Shown here: positions 1 through 9,149 of the stretch, one piece after another
How the letters are laid out: each line of letters begins with the position of its first letter
How positions within the stretch are numbered: position 1 is the first letter of the stretch
Source: Microvirga brassicacearum
GTDB lineage: Bacteria > Pseudomonadota > Alphaproteobacteria > Rhizobiales > Beijerinckiaceae
Length of the DNA stretch: 64,000 bases
Assembly (NCBI RefSeq): GCF_008757455.1
Contig: NZ_VCMV01000013.1
Location: 509,237-573,236 of the forward strand
Direction of reading: 5' to 3'
Made by a program: the position numbers and the translations under genes
The notes under the pieces: model-generated
Told to the model about the DNA's origin: nothing
The model's input: the letters and a program-made list of their open reading frames with translations, nothing else
Database searches by the model: none

Positions 1-699
1 GTACAGGCGTCCAACCGGCCGCTGGCGACAGCCGAGATGGTGCTGGTGCGCCTTGCCTATGCGGCCGATCTGCCGACGCCGGATGAGGCCTTGCGCGCGC
101 TGAAGGACGGCAGCCCGGTCAATGTCGGCGCGCCGCCGAGCGCCCCTTCGCCGCCGCGTCCCGCCGGATCGTCGGTCTCGGGCAACATGGCGCTGGCGAC
201 CTCGCAGGCGCGACCGCAGCCGAGGCCGGAACCTGCTCCCGATGCGACGCCCGCAATCCGCCTTCGCCGGTTCGAGGACGTTGTGGCGATGGCCGGCGAG
301 CAGCGCGACATCGTGCTGAAGCGGGCCCTTGAGCGAGACGTGCATCTCGTGCGATTCGAGGAAGGGCATATCGAGTTCAGCCTCGTCGACGGCGCGAATC
401 GAACCGTCGCCAACGACCTCTCCCGCGCTCTCCAGCAATGGACCGGGCAGCGCTGGATGGTGGCCCTGTCGTCGGATGCCGGAGCGCCGACGCTGCACCA
501 TCAGGCCGAGACCGTGGAGCGGGAACGCAAGGAGGGGGCGGCGAACCATCCGCTGGTGCAAGCGGTCCTGGCGAAATTCCCGGGCGCCCAGATCGTCAAC
601 GTGGTCGACCGCTCGGAAAAGACCGGGGATGGTGGTCCGGCTGATCCGGCGCCTCTCGGGCTCGACGGACAAGACCTCGATGGCGACGACGATCTGTAA
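1..699 (+). CDS. dnaX: DNA polymerase III subunit gamma/tau, C-terminal part (start outside window)
   Basis: The reading frame is open from base 1 and ends at the stop at 697-699, so about 232 C-terminal residues are seen. The early stretch MVLVRLAYAADLPTPDEALR is the segment that closes the conserved tau domain in alphaproteobacterial DnaX proteins. After it comes a Pro/Ala-rich linker (about residues 28-80) and a tau C-terminal domain of the kind that contacts the replicase core. The protein is the clamp-loader subunit of the replisome. It lies 19 bases upstream of ybaB, followed by recR, and dnaX-ybaB-recR is a widely conserved order. The ATPase and zinc-binding part is upstream of the window, so the call rests on this tail and the neighbours. 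Confidence 0.9.
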   Translation, partial: VQASNRPLATAEMVLVRLAYAADLPTPDEALRALKDGSPVNVGAPPSAPSPPRPAGSSVSGNMALATSQARPQPRPEPAPDATPAIRLRRFEDVVAMAGEQRDIVLKRALERDVHLVRFEEGHIEFSLVDGANRTVANDLSRALQQWTGQRWMVALSSDAGAPTLHHQAETVERERKEGAANHPLVQAVLAKFPGAQIVNVVDRSEKTGDGGPADPAPLGLDGQDLDGDDDL

Positions 700-718
700 G
701 ATCTAAGGAGACGATGCG

Positions 719-1039
719 ATGCGCGACATGATGGGTTTGATGAAACAGGCTCAGGCCATGCAGCAGAAGCTGCAGGACGCACAGGCCGAGCTCGAGACCA
801 TCGAAGTCGAAGGGACCGCCGGCGGCGGCGTCGTTCTCGTCAAAGTGTCGGGGAAGGGCGCCCTCAAGGCGATCAGCATCGATCCGTCGCTCCTGAACGC
901 CGACGAGAAGGAGATCCTCGAGGATCTTATCGTCGCGGCCATGAACGATGCGCGGACCAAGGCCGACCGGGTGACGCAGGACCGCATGGCGGATCTCACC
1001 AAGGGTCTGCCGCTCCCGCCCGGCCTGAAGCTGTTCTGA
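719..1039 (+). CDS. ybaB: YbaB/EbfC family nucleoid-associated protein
   Basis: A 106-residue DNA-binding protein of the YbaB/EbfC family. It begins with the typical [19 protein letters not shown] helix and contains the family core around [19 protein letters not shown], and ends [10 protein letters not shown] as most homologues do. Family members form dimers that bind DNA as nucleoid-associated proteins. AAGGAG at 705-710 sits 8 bases before the ATG and fixes the start. The gene lies between dnaX and recR, the usual place for this family, and is probably cotranscribed with them. Nothing is unusual about its length or composition. Confidence 0.95.
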   Translation: MRDMMGLMKQAQAMQQKLQDAQAELETIEVEGTAGGGVVLVKVSGKGALKAISIDPSLLNADEKEILEDLIVAAMNDARTKADRVTQDRMADLTKGLPLPPGLKLF

Positions 1040-1046
1040 GGGCTTG

Positions 1047-1652
1047 ATGGCGCAATCCGTTGCCGGCCCCGAGATCGAGCGTCTAATTCAGCTACTGGCG
1101 CGCCTGCCAGGCCTCGGACCGCGCTCCGCGAGGCGCGCGGCCCTTCATCTCATCAAGAAACGCGATACGCTGCTGACGCCGTTGAGCGACGCGATGCGGG
1201 TGGCGAGCGAGCGCATCATCGTCTGCTCGACCTGCGGCAACGTCGATACCGCCGATCCCTGCACCATCTGCCGCGACCAGCGCCGCGATCCGTCGATTCT
1301 CGTGGTGGTGGAGGACGTGTCGGATCTCTGGGCGCTGGAGCGATCCGGCGCCGTCACCGCGCGCTATCATGTGTTGGGCGGCGTTCTCTCGCCCCTCGAC
1401 GGGATCCGCCCCGAGCATCTGAATTTCGACCGCCTAGTGGCGCGGGCGTCCGACGCCGAGGTCTCCGAGATCATTCTGGCGCTGAATGCCACGGTCGACG
1501 GCCAGACGACGGCGCATTACATCACCGAACTTCTGGCTCACCTGCCGGTGAAAGTGACCAAACTGGCCCACGGCGTGCCAGTGGGCGGCGAACTCGACTA
1601 TCTTGACGAGGGAACGCTCTCTGCGGCAATCCGCCAGCGCACGAGCTTCTGA
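1047..1652 (+). CDS. recR: Recombination mediator protein RecR
   Basis: A 201-residue RecR, which works with RecF/RecO to load RecA at gaps during DNA repair. Visible features are the N-terminal helix-hairpin-helix ([18 protein letters not shown], residues about 20-38), the four-cysteine zinc motif ([18 protein letters not shown], about 56-73) and the Toprim domain starting [15 protein letters not shown]. The ATG at 1047 directly follows a TTG at 1044 that could also serve as start. It is 7 bases downstream of ybaB, so it is certainly part of the same transcript. Confidence 0.96.
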   Translation: MAQSVAGPEIERLIQLLARLPGLGPRSARRAALHLIKKRDTLLTPLSDAMRVASERIIVCSTCGNVDTADPCTICRDQRRDPSILVVVEDVSDLWALERSGAVTARYHVLGGVLSPLDGIRPEHLNFDRLVARASDAEVSEIILALNATVDGQTTAHYITELLAHLPVKVTKLAHGVPVGGELDYLDEGTLSAAIRQRTSF

Positions 1653-1752
1653 CGACGGATCGCGAGGCGCACCATCAGGGTGACAGGCCGCGGAGCGGTT
1701 GCTAAGCAAGGGTTTCGCCACCCTTTGCGCAACCCGCTTCTTCGAGTTCTCC

Positions 1753-2595
1753 ATGCAACATCATGATCTTGCCGCAACCATCGACACCGCCTGGGAAGAC
1801 CGGGCCAACGTGAACGTGTCCATTAGGGGCGCGGTCCGAGATGCGGTCGAAATGTCGCTCCAACTGCTCGATTCCGGCAAGGCACGCGTGGCGGAGAAGG
1901 TCGCGGACGAGTGGCAGGTGCGCCAATGGCTGAAGAAGGCCGTGCTGCTGTCGTTTCGCCTAAACGACATGGCGGTGATCAAGGGCGGCCCTGGCGACGC
2001 CGTGTGGTGGGACAAGGTTCCGTCGAAATTCGACGGCTGGTCCGCCGGCGAGTTCACGGCTGCGGGCTTTCGCGCGGTCCCCAACTGCACCGTGCGGCGC
2101 GGCGCCTATATCGCGCCCGGCGTAGTGCTGATGCCGTCCTTCGTCAATCTCGGCGCCTATGTGGACGAGGGCACGATGGTCGATACCTGGGCCACGGTCG
2201 GATCCTGCGCGCAGATCGGCAAGCACGTTCACCTATCGGGCGGCGTCGGCATCGGCGGTGTTCTGGAGCCGCTGCAAGCCAATCCCACCATCATCGAGGA
2301 CAATTGCTTCATCGGTGCGCGCTCCGAGGTGGTTGAGGGTGTGGTCGTCGGCGAGGGCTCGGTGCTCTCCATGGGCGTCTTCATCAGTGCTTCGACAAAA
2401 ATCATCGACCGCAGCACCGGCGAGGTCTTCGTCGGACGCGTGCCGCCTTACTCGGTTGTCGTGCCGGGCTCGCTCCCCGGAAAGTCGCTGCCCGATGGCA
2501 GCCCTGGCCCTTCGCTTTATTGCGCCGTCATCGTGAAACGTGTGGACGCACAGACGCGGGCCAAGACGGCGATCAACGAATTGTTGCGCGACTGA
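1753..2595 (+). CDS. dapD: 2,3,4,5-tetrahydropyridine-2,6-dicarboxylate N-succinyltransferase
   Basis: DapD (280 residues) transfers a succinyl group from succinyl-CoA to tetrahydrodipicolinate in the succinylase branch of lysine and meso-diaminopimelate synthesis, in the cytoplasm. The N-terminal helical domain ([13 protein letters not shown]) is followed by a left-handed beta-helix of hexapeptide repeats (for example [20 protein letters not shown] and [20 protein letters not shown]). The frame stays open upstream to a TTG at 1699, but family proteins start at the position of the ATG at 1753; there is no clear Shine-Dalgarno there, so the start is likely but not certain. dapE follows after 4 bases. 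Confidence 0.95.
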   Translation: MQHHDLAATIDTAWEDRANVNVSIRGAVRDAVEMSLQLLDSGKARVAEKVADEWQVRQWLKKAVLLSFRLNDMAVIKGGPGDAVWWDKVPSKFDGWSAGEFTAAGFRAVPNCTVRRGAYIAPGVVLMPSFVNLGAYVDEGTMVDTWATVGSCAQIGKHVHLSGGVGIGGVLEPLQANPTIIEDNCFIGARSEVVEGVVVGEGSVLSMGVFISASTKIIDRSTGEVFVGRVPPYSVVVPGSLPGKSLPDGSPGPSLYCAVIVKRVDAQTRAKTAINELLRD

Positions 2596-2599
2596 GATC

Positions 2600-3781
2600 A
2601 TGGACACCACGGCCCTCGCCCTCGCCCAGTCGCTCTTGCGCTGCCCCTCCGTAACGCCGGACGAAGGCGGTGCTCTCGCGTTCATCGAATCGGTGCTGCG
2701 GGACGCCGGTTTCGAGGTGCATCGGCCGATCTTCTCCGAGCCCGGCACGCCCGACGTCGAGAATCTCTATGCCCGCTATGGGATTGGTGAGCCGTATCTG
2801 CTCTTCGCCGGTCACACGGACGTCGTGCCGCCCGGCGATGCGGCGCGCTGGCGGCATGATCCGTTCAGTGGGGTGATCGACGGCGGCGAGCTCTATGGCC
2901 GCGGCGCGGTCGACATGAAAGGCGGGATCGCCTGCATGATGGCGGCTGCGCTCGAATTCCTCGCGGTTCAGCCCGATTTCAAAGGCTCCATCGGCTTCCT
3001 GATCACCGGCGACGAAGAGGGGCCGGCGGTCAACGGCAGCGTCAAGCTTCTCGAATGGGCGAGGGCGCGCGGCGAGCGGTTCGATCACTGCATCCTTGGC
3101 GAGCCGACCAATCCCAACCAACTCGGCGACATGATCAAGATCGGGCGCCGCGGCTCGCTGACCGGCCGCATCGTCGTGGAGGGCAAGCAGGGCCACGTGG
3201 CCTATCCGCATCTGGCCGAAAACCCGATTCCCAGCATGATGCGCCTGCTCAACGGTCTCCTGCGCGATCCCCTCGATGCGGGTACGGAGCATTTCGACGC
3301 GTCCAACCTCGAAGTCACCACCTTCGACGTCGGCAACCCCGCCGCCAACGTGATCGCCGCGCAGGCGCGCGCGACGTTCAACGTCCGTTTCAACGATATC
3401 TGGACGCCTGAGAGCCTCGGCCACGAGATTGATCGGCGTCTGCGGGAAGCGGCCGGCAACCAAGTGCGCTACGAACTGGTTCTGGAGCCGACCAACGCGG
3501 TCGCGTTTCTCACGCCTCCCAACGATTTTGTCGGCTTTGTCGCCGACGCAATCGAGGCTGAGACCGGCCATAAACCAAGGCTGTCCACCACCGGCGGTAC
3601 GTCGGATGCGCGTTTCATCGTCCGGCATTGCCCGGTGGTCGAGTTCGGGCTTGTCGGGCAGACCATGCATCAGGTCGACGAGCGGGTCGCCGTTGCCGAT
3701 CTCGACCGCCTTGCAGCAATCTACCGCCGGATTCTCGATACCTATTTTGCGTCGGCTGATCGCACGACTGTCTTCGACTAA
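2600..3781 (+). CDS. dapE: Succinyl-diaminopimelate desuccinylase
   Basis: DapE (393 residues) is a di-zinc M20 peptidase-family enzyme that removes succinate from N-succinyl-LL-diaminopimelate, two steps after DapD in the lysine/peptidoglycan precursor pathway. Metal-site motifs are visible: [10 protein letters not shown] near residue 71, [11 protein letters not shown] near 100 and TGDEEGPA near 136; the C-terminal part has the [11 protein letters not shown] segment typical of DapE. The ATG lies 4 bases after the dapD stop, so the two genes form one translational unit. Its length is normal for the family. Confidence 0.96.
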   Translation: MDTTALALAQSLLRCPSVTPDEGGALAFIESVLRDAGFEVHRPIFSEPGTPDVENLYARYGIGEPYLLFAGHTDVVPPGDAARWRHDPFSGVIDGGELYGRGAVDMKGGIACMMAAALEFLAVQPDFKGSIGFLITGDEEGPAVNGSVKLLEWARARGERFDHCILGEPTNPNQLGDMIKIGRRGSLTGRIVVEGKQGHVAYPHLAENPIPSMMRLLNGLLRDPLDAGTEHFDASNLEVTTFDVGNPAANVIAAQARATFNVRFNDIWTPESLGHEIDRRLREAAGNQVRYELVLEPTNAVAFLTPPNDFVGFVADAIEAETGHKPRLSTTGGTSDARFIVRHCPVVEFGLVGQTMHQVDERVAVADLDRLAAIYRRILDTYFASADRTTVFD

Positions 3782-3795
3782 AGTTTAACCTTGGG

Positions 3796-3821
3796 GGAAC
3801 GATTTCCGACGGACGCTGGTT
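3796..3821 (+). promoter_or_regulatory. Possible EcfG-type promoter (one mismatch)
   Basis: GGAAC at 3796-3800, 17 bases, then GGTT at 3818-3821, against the EcfG pattern GGAAC-N16/17-CGTT. It lies 35 bases before the ATG of the membrane protein at 3857. One base of the -10 element differs, so support is moderate. Confidence 0.35.
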
Positions 3822-3856
3822 GGCCGTTGAGAATGTCGCCTTTGAGGGATCGCCCG

Positions 3857-4447
3857 ATGATCGTAACGGCCGAAGAGGTCAATCGCTCGTTCCGCGGTAC
3901 GCTGGAACTCCTTCACAACCGGGTCGAGGGCCTCCGGGCGTTCGATATGAGCGAACGGGGGTTCTGGCACTCGTTCGAGGCGATCCTTCTCACCCTCCCG
4001 GCCTTCATCGTGTCTTTGGCGCTTGAGCGGCTCCGGCTCGGATTTCGGCTGGCGGAAAGCTCTCTCTTCGACAGCGTCTGGATCGATCTGGTGGTGGGCC
4101 TCGGGCATGTGGCGAGTTTCATTGCTCTTCCGGTCGCAATGATCTGGCTCTCCCGCGCGCTCGGCCTCACATCACGCTACGTGCCGTTCGTCATCGTGAT
4201 GAACTGGATCTCGGTCGCCGGTATGCTGGTCATGTCGATGCCGGCTCTTCTTCTGTTGATCGGGTGGGCGCCGCCGCCACTGGCCGGATTGTTTACGCTC
4301 GCGTTTTTCGTGATCGTCGTTCGGGCGCAATGGTTTGCCACGAAGATGACCCTCGGCGTACCCAACATCCTCGCGCTGGCGATCGTCAGTCTCGGCCTGG
4401 TGCTCAACCTGCTCATCGGCGCGTCCACCCGGGCTCTGCTGGCCTAG
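3857..4447 (+). CDS. Uncharacterised multi-pass membrane protein
   Basis: A 196-residue protein with an acidic and basic N-terminal segment (about residues 1-35) and five probable membrane helices, including [62 protein letters not shown] and [19 protein letters not shown] do not recognise a named family; similar small proteins occur beside dapE in other alphaproteobacteria, which is general knowledge rather than a search result. The ATG at 3857 is preceded by GAGGG (3845-3849). A possible EcfG promoter lies just upstream, which would separate it from dapE. Its stop codon overlaps the stop codon of convergent truA. Confidence 0.7.
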   Translation: MIVTAEEVNRSFRGTLELLHNRVEGLRAFDMSERGFWHSFEAILLTLPAFIVSLALERLRLGFRLAESSLFDSVWIDLVVGLGHVASFIALPVAMIWLSRALGLTSRYVPFVIVMNWISVAGMLVMSMPALLLLIGWAPPPLAGLFTLAFFVIVVRAQWFATKMTLGVPNILALAIVSLGLVLNLLIGASTRALLA

Positions 4448-5187
4448 GTCCGATAATCGACGCCGATCAGATAAAGCCCGGTGGATGGCGCCATGGGACC
4501 GCAGCGGGTTCTGTCACGAGCGTCGAGGGCCGCGCGAACCTGATCCACCGACCAGCGGCCGACCCCCACGCGCTCGAGAGTTCCGACGATGGACCGCACC
4601 TGATGGTGCAGGAAGGAGCGGGCCGAGGCATGGACCCGGATCTCCTCGCCGATTCTTTCCACATCAAGCCGGTCGAGCGTGCGGATCGGGCTGTTGGCCT
4701 GGCATTCGGACGCGCGGAAGGTGGTGAAGTCGTGCTGCCCCAGAAGAGACTGTGCTGCCTCATGCATCTTAGCCGCATCGAGAGGCCACGCGACGTGCCA
4801 CACACGGTTAGCCTCCAGCGCCGGCGGGGCGCGGCGGTTCACGATGCGATAAACGTAGTGGCGCTTGATGGCGGACAGGCGCGCGTGAAAGCCATCCGGG
4901 ACAGCCTGCGCGGCGAGAACCGACACGGGCAGGGCCTTGAGATAGGCGTTCGTGGCGTCCCGCACCGTATCGGCACGCCAGTCCTTTGCCAGGTCCACAT
5001 GAGCAACCTGAGACGTCGCATGGACGCCGGCGTCGGTGCGGCCGGCGCAGTGGATGCGCACCTTCTCGCCCGAAAATCGCTCGATTGCCTCCTCGATGAC
5101 CTGCTGCACCGACAAGCCATTGGTTTGATACTGCCAGCCGTTGAAGGGCGTTCCGTCATATTCGACGACGAGCTTGTACCGCGGCAT
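4444..5187 (-). CDS. truA: tRNA pseudouridine(38-40) synthase TruA
   Basis: TruA (247 residues) converts uridines at tRNA positions 38-40 to pseudouridine. The N-terminus [19 protein letters not shown] and the catalytic motif with its aspartate, [12 protein letters not shown] (about residues 49-60), are clear. The C-terminal half carries [14 protein letters not shown] and the VGVDYR end-type motif. The ATG is chosen because the family starts exactly here; the open frame continues upstream without similarity. It is the last gene of a def-fmt-GNAT-truA unit on the minus strand, 1 base after the GNAT stop. Confidence 0.95.
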   Translation of the reverse strand: MPRYKLVVEYDGTPFNGWQYQTNGLSVQQVIEEAIERFSGEKVRIHCAGRTDAGVHATSQVAHVDLAKDWRADTVRDATNAYLKALPVSVLAAQAVPDGFHARLSAIKRHYVYRIVNRRAPPALEANRVWHVAWPLDAAKMHEAAQSLLGQHDFTTFRASECQANSPIRTLDRLDVERIGEEIRVHASARSFLHHQVRSIVGTLERVGVGRWSVDQVRAALDARDRTRCGPMAPSTGLYLIGVDYRT

Positions 5188-5188
5188 G

Positions 5189-5695
5189 TCAGGACAATCC
5201 AGTGAAGGCATCCGCATAGACGACGGCGCCGCGCGCCCCGGTTGCCTTTGCCGACAGGTGAAGTGCCTGGAGATAAGGCCCGTCATAAGGGGTCTTCAGC
5301 GCCCGGGCGGCCTCAGTGGTGAATCCGAAGCGGCCGTAATAGGCGGGCTCGCCAAGGACCAGCACCAGATCGAACCCTGCCTCCCGCAATTGCCGCAGGG
5401 CTTCCTCGATAAGCTCCGTTCCGATTCCGCTATTCTGGTGTCCGGGGAGCACCGCGAGCGGCCCCAATGCGCAGGCTTTCAGCTGCGGAGCGTCCTTCAG
5501 ATGGAGGGGAGAGAAGGCCACATGCCCGACCGGTTTCTCGCGCGTGCCGACCAGAGACAGCGTCAGGTCGCCCTCGCGCCGCAACCGGTCGATGAGATCG
5601 GCCTCCGCGTTGCTCTTGAAAGCGACAGCGACCATGGAGCGAATGGCCGCTTCATCGGAATGTTCTTCCGGGCGGATATGCAGGCCGACGCTCAT
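5189..5695 (-). CDS. GNAT family N-acetyltransferase
   Basis: A 168-residue acetyltransferase of the GNAT fold. The acetyl-CoA-binding loop is seen in [19 protein letters not shown], near residues 88-106 (an R/Q-x-x-G-x-G type motif), followed by [15 protein letters not shown], a signature shared with the YhbS-like subfamily of N-acetyltransferases. The substrate cannot be deduced. The ATG overlaps the fmt stop by 4 bases (ATGA), and the stop is 1 base before truA, so it is translationally coupled in the def-fmt-truA operon. Confidence 0.88.
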   Translation of the reverse strand: MSVGLHIRPEEHSDEAAIRSMVAVAFKSNAEADLIDRLRREGDLTLSLVGTREKPVGHVAFSPLHLKDAPQLKACALGPLAVLPGHQNSGIGTELIEEALRQLREAGFDLVLVLGEPAYYGRFGFTTEAARALKTPYDGPYLQALHLSAKATGARGAVVYADAFTGLS

Positions 5696-6624
5696 ATGAG
5701 CGTGGCTCCGGCACCGAGTCTGACGCCGCGTAGAAATTCGGCCCCCGTCACCGGGCCTTTGCCGGCGCGTTGCACCTGCAGCAAGCGCAGCGCACCCGTG
5801 CCGCAGGCGACGAGCCCCTGATCGTCCAGCAGGAGGCCGGGCTCCCCGCCGCCTTCCTCGACGCGGGTCCGCAGAACTTTCACGCGTTCCGTGCCCTTGC
5901 CGAAATCCGCCAGAAAATATGCGGTGGGGAAAGGCGACAAGCCGCGCACATGGTCGTGCAGGGATTGCGAGGACCGAGACCACTCGATCAGCGATTCCTC
6001 GTTGCGCAGCTTGTGCGCATAGGTCACGCCGGCCTCGGGTTGGGGTGTGAAGCCGAGGCCGCCGCGCGACAGGGCAGCAAGCGCCCGCACCATCAGGTCC
6101 GCGCCGAGCCCCATCAGGCGGTCGTGAAGTTCGCCGGCAGTCATGTCCGGGGTGATGGCGACACGTTCGGTCATGGCGACCGGGCCGGTATCGAGGCCCT
6201 GTTCCATCTTCATGACAGCGATCCCGGTCTCGACATCGCCTGCCATGATCGCCCGCTGGATCGGCGCCGCGCCGCGCCAGCGGGGAAGAAGCGACGCATG
6301 AAGATTCAGGCAGCCGAGTTGAGGGGCGTCGAGGATGGAGGCGGGCAGCAGCATGCCATAAGCCACCACGACGGCGACGTCCGCCTCGTGATCGCGAAAG
6401 GTCGCGCTCGCCTCCCCGGTGCGAAGTGTCACGGGATTGAATACCGGCAGCCCGAACTGGTCCGCCATCCGGTGAACCGGCGAGGGCTTGAGTTCCATGC
6501 CGCGTCCGGCAGCAGCCGGCGGGCGGGTATAGACCGCAACCACGTCGTGGCCTTGGCCGACGATCTCCGCCAGGGTCGGGACCGCGAAATCCGGCGTTCC
6601 CATGAAGACGACCCGGAGGTTCAT
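5692..6624 (-). CDS. fmt: Methionyl-tRNA formyltransferase
   Basis: Fmt (310 residues) formylates initiator Met-tRNA with 10-formyltetrahydrofolate, needed for translation initiation. The N-terminal formyltransferase domain begins [18 protein letters not shown], and the conserved active-site region is [20 protein letters not shown] (about residues 106-125) with the catalytic Asn-His-Asp set expected there. The C-terminal OB-like domain follows (about 205-310). Start and stop overlap the neighbours by ATGA (def upstream, GNAT downstream), so the genes are coupled. fmt-def pairing is common because both act on formylmethionine. Confidence 0.96.
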   Translation of the reverse strand: MNLRVVFMGTPDFAVPTLAEIVGQGHDVVAVYTRPPAAAGRGMELKPSPVHRMADQFGLPVFNPVTLRTGEASATFRDHEADVAVVVAYGMLLPASILDAPQLGCLNLHASLLPRWRGAAPIQRAIMAGDVETGIAVMKMEQGLDTGPVAMTERVAITPDMTAGELHDRLMGLGADLMVRALAALSRGGLGFTPQPEAGVTYAHKLRNEESLIEWSRSSQSLHDHVRGLSPFPTAYFLADFGKGTERVKVLRTRVEEGGGEPGLLLDDQGLVACGTGALRLLQVQRAGKGPVTGAEFLRGVRLGAGATLI

Positions 6625-7142
6625 GCGCCGCTTGCCTCGCGCTTGGCCACCTTCTTGAATTTGGTCATCACCCGGTCCCGCTTCAGTTTCGACAGGTAAT
6701 CGATGAACAGGACGCCGTTCAGGTGGTCGATCTCATGCTGCACACAGGTCGCCAGCAGGTCTGCGGCCTCCTGCTCGATCGTCTCGCCCTGCAGGTTCAT
6801 GTAGCGAAAGCGCACACGGGCGGGGCGCTCGACCTCCTCGTAATATTCGGGAATCGACAGGCAGCCTTCCTCATAGGTGCTGGTCTCCTCGGAGGCGGAG
6901 AGAATTTCCGGGTTGATGAGCACCATCGGCTGGGGCTCGGTCTCGGATTTCGACACATCCATGGTGACCATCCGCACGGGAACGCCGACCTGAATGGCCG
7001 CGAGGCCCACGCCGGGGGCATCATACATGGTTTCGAGCATGTCGTCCGCAAGCCGCCGGACCTCGTCGGTCACCGCCGTGATCGGCTTGGAAACGAGGCG
7101 GAGCTTGGAATCCGGAAGGATGATGAGGGGTCTTATGGTCAT
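6621..7142 (-). CDS. def: Peptide deformylase
   Basis: Def (173 residues) is the metalloenzyme that removes the formyl group from nascent proteins. All three signature motifs are present: [10 protein letters not shown] (about residues 45-54), EGCLSIP (about 92-98, with the metal-binding Cys) and QHEIDHLNG (about 134-142, with both metal-binding His and the catalytic Glu). It is the first gene of the def-fmt-GNAT-truA operon and diverges from rmuC across 57 bases, which must hold both promoters. Confidence 0.96.
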   Translation of the reverse strand: MTIRPLIILPDSKLRLVSKPITAVTDEVRRLADDMLETMYDAPGVGLAAIQVGVPVRMVTMDVSKSETEPQPMVLINPEILSASEETSTYEEGCLSIPEYYEEVERPARVRFRYMNLQGETIEQEAADLLATCVQHEIDHLNGVLFIDYLSKLKRDRVMTKFKKVAKREASGA

Positions 7143-7199
7143 GATTGCCGGAGATAAGCATTTGGCTCGGGATGGTCAAATCGTTCGTCTTATGTTCGG

Positions 7200-8417
7200 A
7201 TGGCAGCGTCAACTGGAATGCTCCGATTCATGAACGATATCGCCCTCGCTGCCGGCTCCTTCTCTCTCACTTGGGGAGAGGCTGCGATCACCATGGCGGT
7301 GGCGAGCCTTGGGCTTCTGATGGTTCTGACAATCCTCCTCCTGCGGTCGCGACGGGAGCGGGAGGTTGAGGCTGCTGTTTCCGCCGAACGGGCCCGGGAA
7401 ATTGACGACAAGGTCGCCGAAATGACCCGCCTGCAGGCCGAGATGACCGGGCGGATGCAAACCGTCGCGGAGGTCTTCGGAACGCGCCAGAATGATTTCG
7501 TGCGCATGATCTCGGAGCGTATCGACGGGTTGCAGCATCGGGTCGGGCAGGGGCTGGAGACGACGAGCCGCCATCAGAACGAAAACCTGTCGAAGCTTCA
7601 CGAGCGTCTGGCGGTCATCGATGCGGCGCAGCAGAACCTGAAGGATCTCACCGGAGAAATCGTCGGCCTCAAGGATGTGCTGTCAAACAAGCAGAGCCGT
7701 GGCGCCTATGGGCAGGGGCGCATGGAGGCGATCATCCGCGACGGGCTGCCGAATGGCGCATTCGCGTTCCAGCCGACCTTGTCGAACCGGACACGCCCCG
7801 ACTGCCTCGTGCACCTGCCCGGGGACGAGCGCGGCCTCGTCGTCGACGCCAAGTTCCCGCTGGAAGGATTTACGCAGTTTCGCGACGCGAAGGGCGAAGA
7901 GGCACGCATCCGCGCGGCCGCCAAGGTTCGCAGCGACATGCTCGTCCACGTGAAGGATATGGCGGACAAATATTTCATTCCGGGCGAGACGCAGGACATG
8001 GCGATGATGTTCGTGCCGGCGGAATCCATCTATGCGGATCTCTCAGAGCATTTCGACGATGTCGTGCAGAAAGCACACCGAGCCCGCATCGTGATCGTGT
8101 CACCCTCGTTGCTGGCAATGGCCATTCAGGTGATGCAGGCGCTCGTGCGAGATGCGCGTATTCGCGAGGAAGGTCGCGTCATCCAGATCGAAGTTCAGAA
8201 GCTTGTCGAGGATGTGGAACGGCTCGACACACGCGTGACCAAACTCGCCACGCACTTCCAGCAGGCGCAGGACGATATTTCGCAGGTGCGCATTTCCACT
8301 GACAAGATCGTCAAGCGGGGGCGTTCGATCGACACGCTCGAATTCGAGGACGGCGAATCCGCCGCCAAGGTCGAATTGCTGCGCTTGCAGGGGCGCAACC
8401 TCCGAGCCGTTGACTAG
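7200..8417 (+). CDS. rmuC: DNA recombination protein RmuC homologue
   Basis: A 405-residue protein with an N-terminal membrane helix (ITMAVASLGLLMVLTILLL, about residues 31-49), a coiled-coil region rich in Arg/Glu (about 50-160) and the RmuC nuclease-like domain, seen in YGQGRMEAIIRDGLP, VVDAKFPLEGF and MMFVPAESIYADL. RmuC limits recombination at inverted repeats in E. coli; its biochemical role is less clear elsewhere. ATGs at 7200, 7218 and 7230 are all possible; the longest is given. It diverges from def. Confidence 0.9.
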   Translation: MAASTGMLRFMNDIALAAGSFSLTWGEAAITMAVASLGLLMVLTILLLRSRREREVEAAVSAERAREIDDKVAEMTRLQAEMTGRMQTVAEVFGTRQNDFVRMISERIDGLQHRVGQGLETTSRHQNENLSKLHERLAVIDAAQQNLKDLTGEIVGLKDVLSNKQSRGAYGQGRMEAIIRDGLPNGAFAFQPTLSNRTRPDCLVHLPGDERGLVVDAKFPLEGFTQFRDAKGEEARIRAAAKVRSDMLVHVKDMADKYFIPGETQDMAMMFVPAESIYADLSEHFDDVVQKAHRARIVIVSPSLLAMAIQVMQALVRDARIREEGRVIQIEVQKLVEDVERLDTRVTKLATHFQQAQDDISQVRISTDKIVKRGRSIDTLEFEDGESAAKVELLRLQGRNLRAVD

Positions 8418-8461
8418 CGCTGCCGCCGTCGCGGAGGCCTCTCTCAATCGGCCCACTGAGC

Positions 8462-8486
8462 GGAACTGCTCGCGCGTCACGACGTT
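8462..8486 (+). promoter_or_regulatory. EcfG-type promoter (exact consensus)
   Basis: GGAAC at 8462-8466, 16 bases, CGTT at 8483-8486. This matches the general-stress sigma factor EcfG pattern exactly. It is 77 bases upstream of the DUF892 gene at 8564 in otherwise empty sequence (8418-8563). Confidence 0.65.
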
Positions 8487-8563
8487 CTCTAGACGCAATG
8501 CGAAGCCTCGATCAGCACGATGTGCTCGCCGTTCGTTCCACTCCAGCATGAAGGAAACGCGCC

Positions 8564-9067
8564 ATGGGTCTTTTTTCTAAAGACATCAAAACGTTGGACG
8601 ACCTTTTCATTCATACGCTTCAGGACATTTATTACGCCGAGCAGCAGATCACGAACGCGCTCCCTGATATGGTCGAAAAGGCCAGCGATCCACAGTTGAA
8701 ACAGGCTTTTCAGACGCATCTTGGCGAGAGCGAGCAGCACGTCAAAATGGTCGAGCAGGTCTTCCGCATGCATGGGCACGATCCCCAGGGCGTTACCTGC
8801 CCGGCAATCGACGGCATCATCGATGAAGCTCAGGACATTGCCGGCGACGTGGAAGATCCGGAGGTTCTCGACGCCGCGCTTCTTGCAGCCGCGCAGGCTG
8901 TCGAACATTACGAGATCACGCGCTATGGCACGTTAGTCGCCTGGGCGAAACAACTGGGCCGTGACGATTGCGCCGGTGTGCTTCATCAGATCCTCGAGCA
9001 GGAGAAGGCCACCGATCAGAAGCTGACGCGGATCGCCGAGAGCAAGATCAACACGAAGGCTGCCTGA
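8564..9067 (+). CDS. Ferritin-like DUF892 (YciE/YciF-type) protein, copy 1
   Basis: A 167-residue protein of the DUF892 family, a four-helix ferritin-like fold known from E. coli YciE/YciF and often induced by stress. Metal-ligand-type Glu/His residues recur in DIYYAEQQI, HLGESEQHV, AVEHYEITRYGTLV and EQEKATDQKL. A second copy at 38124-38618 shares the framework (LEDLFLHTLKDIYYAEKQI, AQAVEHYEITRYGSL). The ATG follows AAGGAAAC at 8551-8558. An exact EcfG promoter lies upstream and a strong terminator downstream, so it is a single-gene stress unit. The exact function is unknown for the family. Confidence 0.9.
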   Translation: MGLFSKDIKTLDDLFIHTLQDIYYAEQQITNALPDMVEKASDPQLKQAFQTHLGESEQHVKMVEQVFRMHGHDPQGVTCPAIDGIIDEAQDIAGDVEDPEVLDAALLAAAQAVEHYEITRYGTLVAWAKQLGRDDCAGVLHQILEQEKATDQKLTRIAESKINTKAA

Positions 9068-9095
9068 CGCCAGAATGCTGGTCTCTGCCACTTGG

Positions 9096-9138
9096 AATGA
9101 AGCCTCCCCGCGGAAACGGGGAGGCTTCATTTTTTTGT
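9096..9138 (+). terminator. Rho-independent terminator
   Basis: A 13-14 bp stem (AATGAAGCCTCCCC paired with GGGGAGGCTTCATT) with an 8-base loop is followed by a run of T (about 9130-9137). It ends the DUF892 transcript and separates it from the convergent RTX gene. Confidence 0.9.
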
Positions 9139-9149
9139 CGGTGGGTGGT

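Noticed and set aside
2573..3670. Long open frame (365 codons) on the minus strand over dapE
   Set aside because: It mirrors the codon structure of dapE in high-GC DNA, has no family pattern, and dapE is certain.
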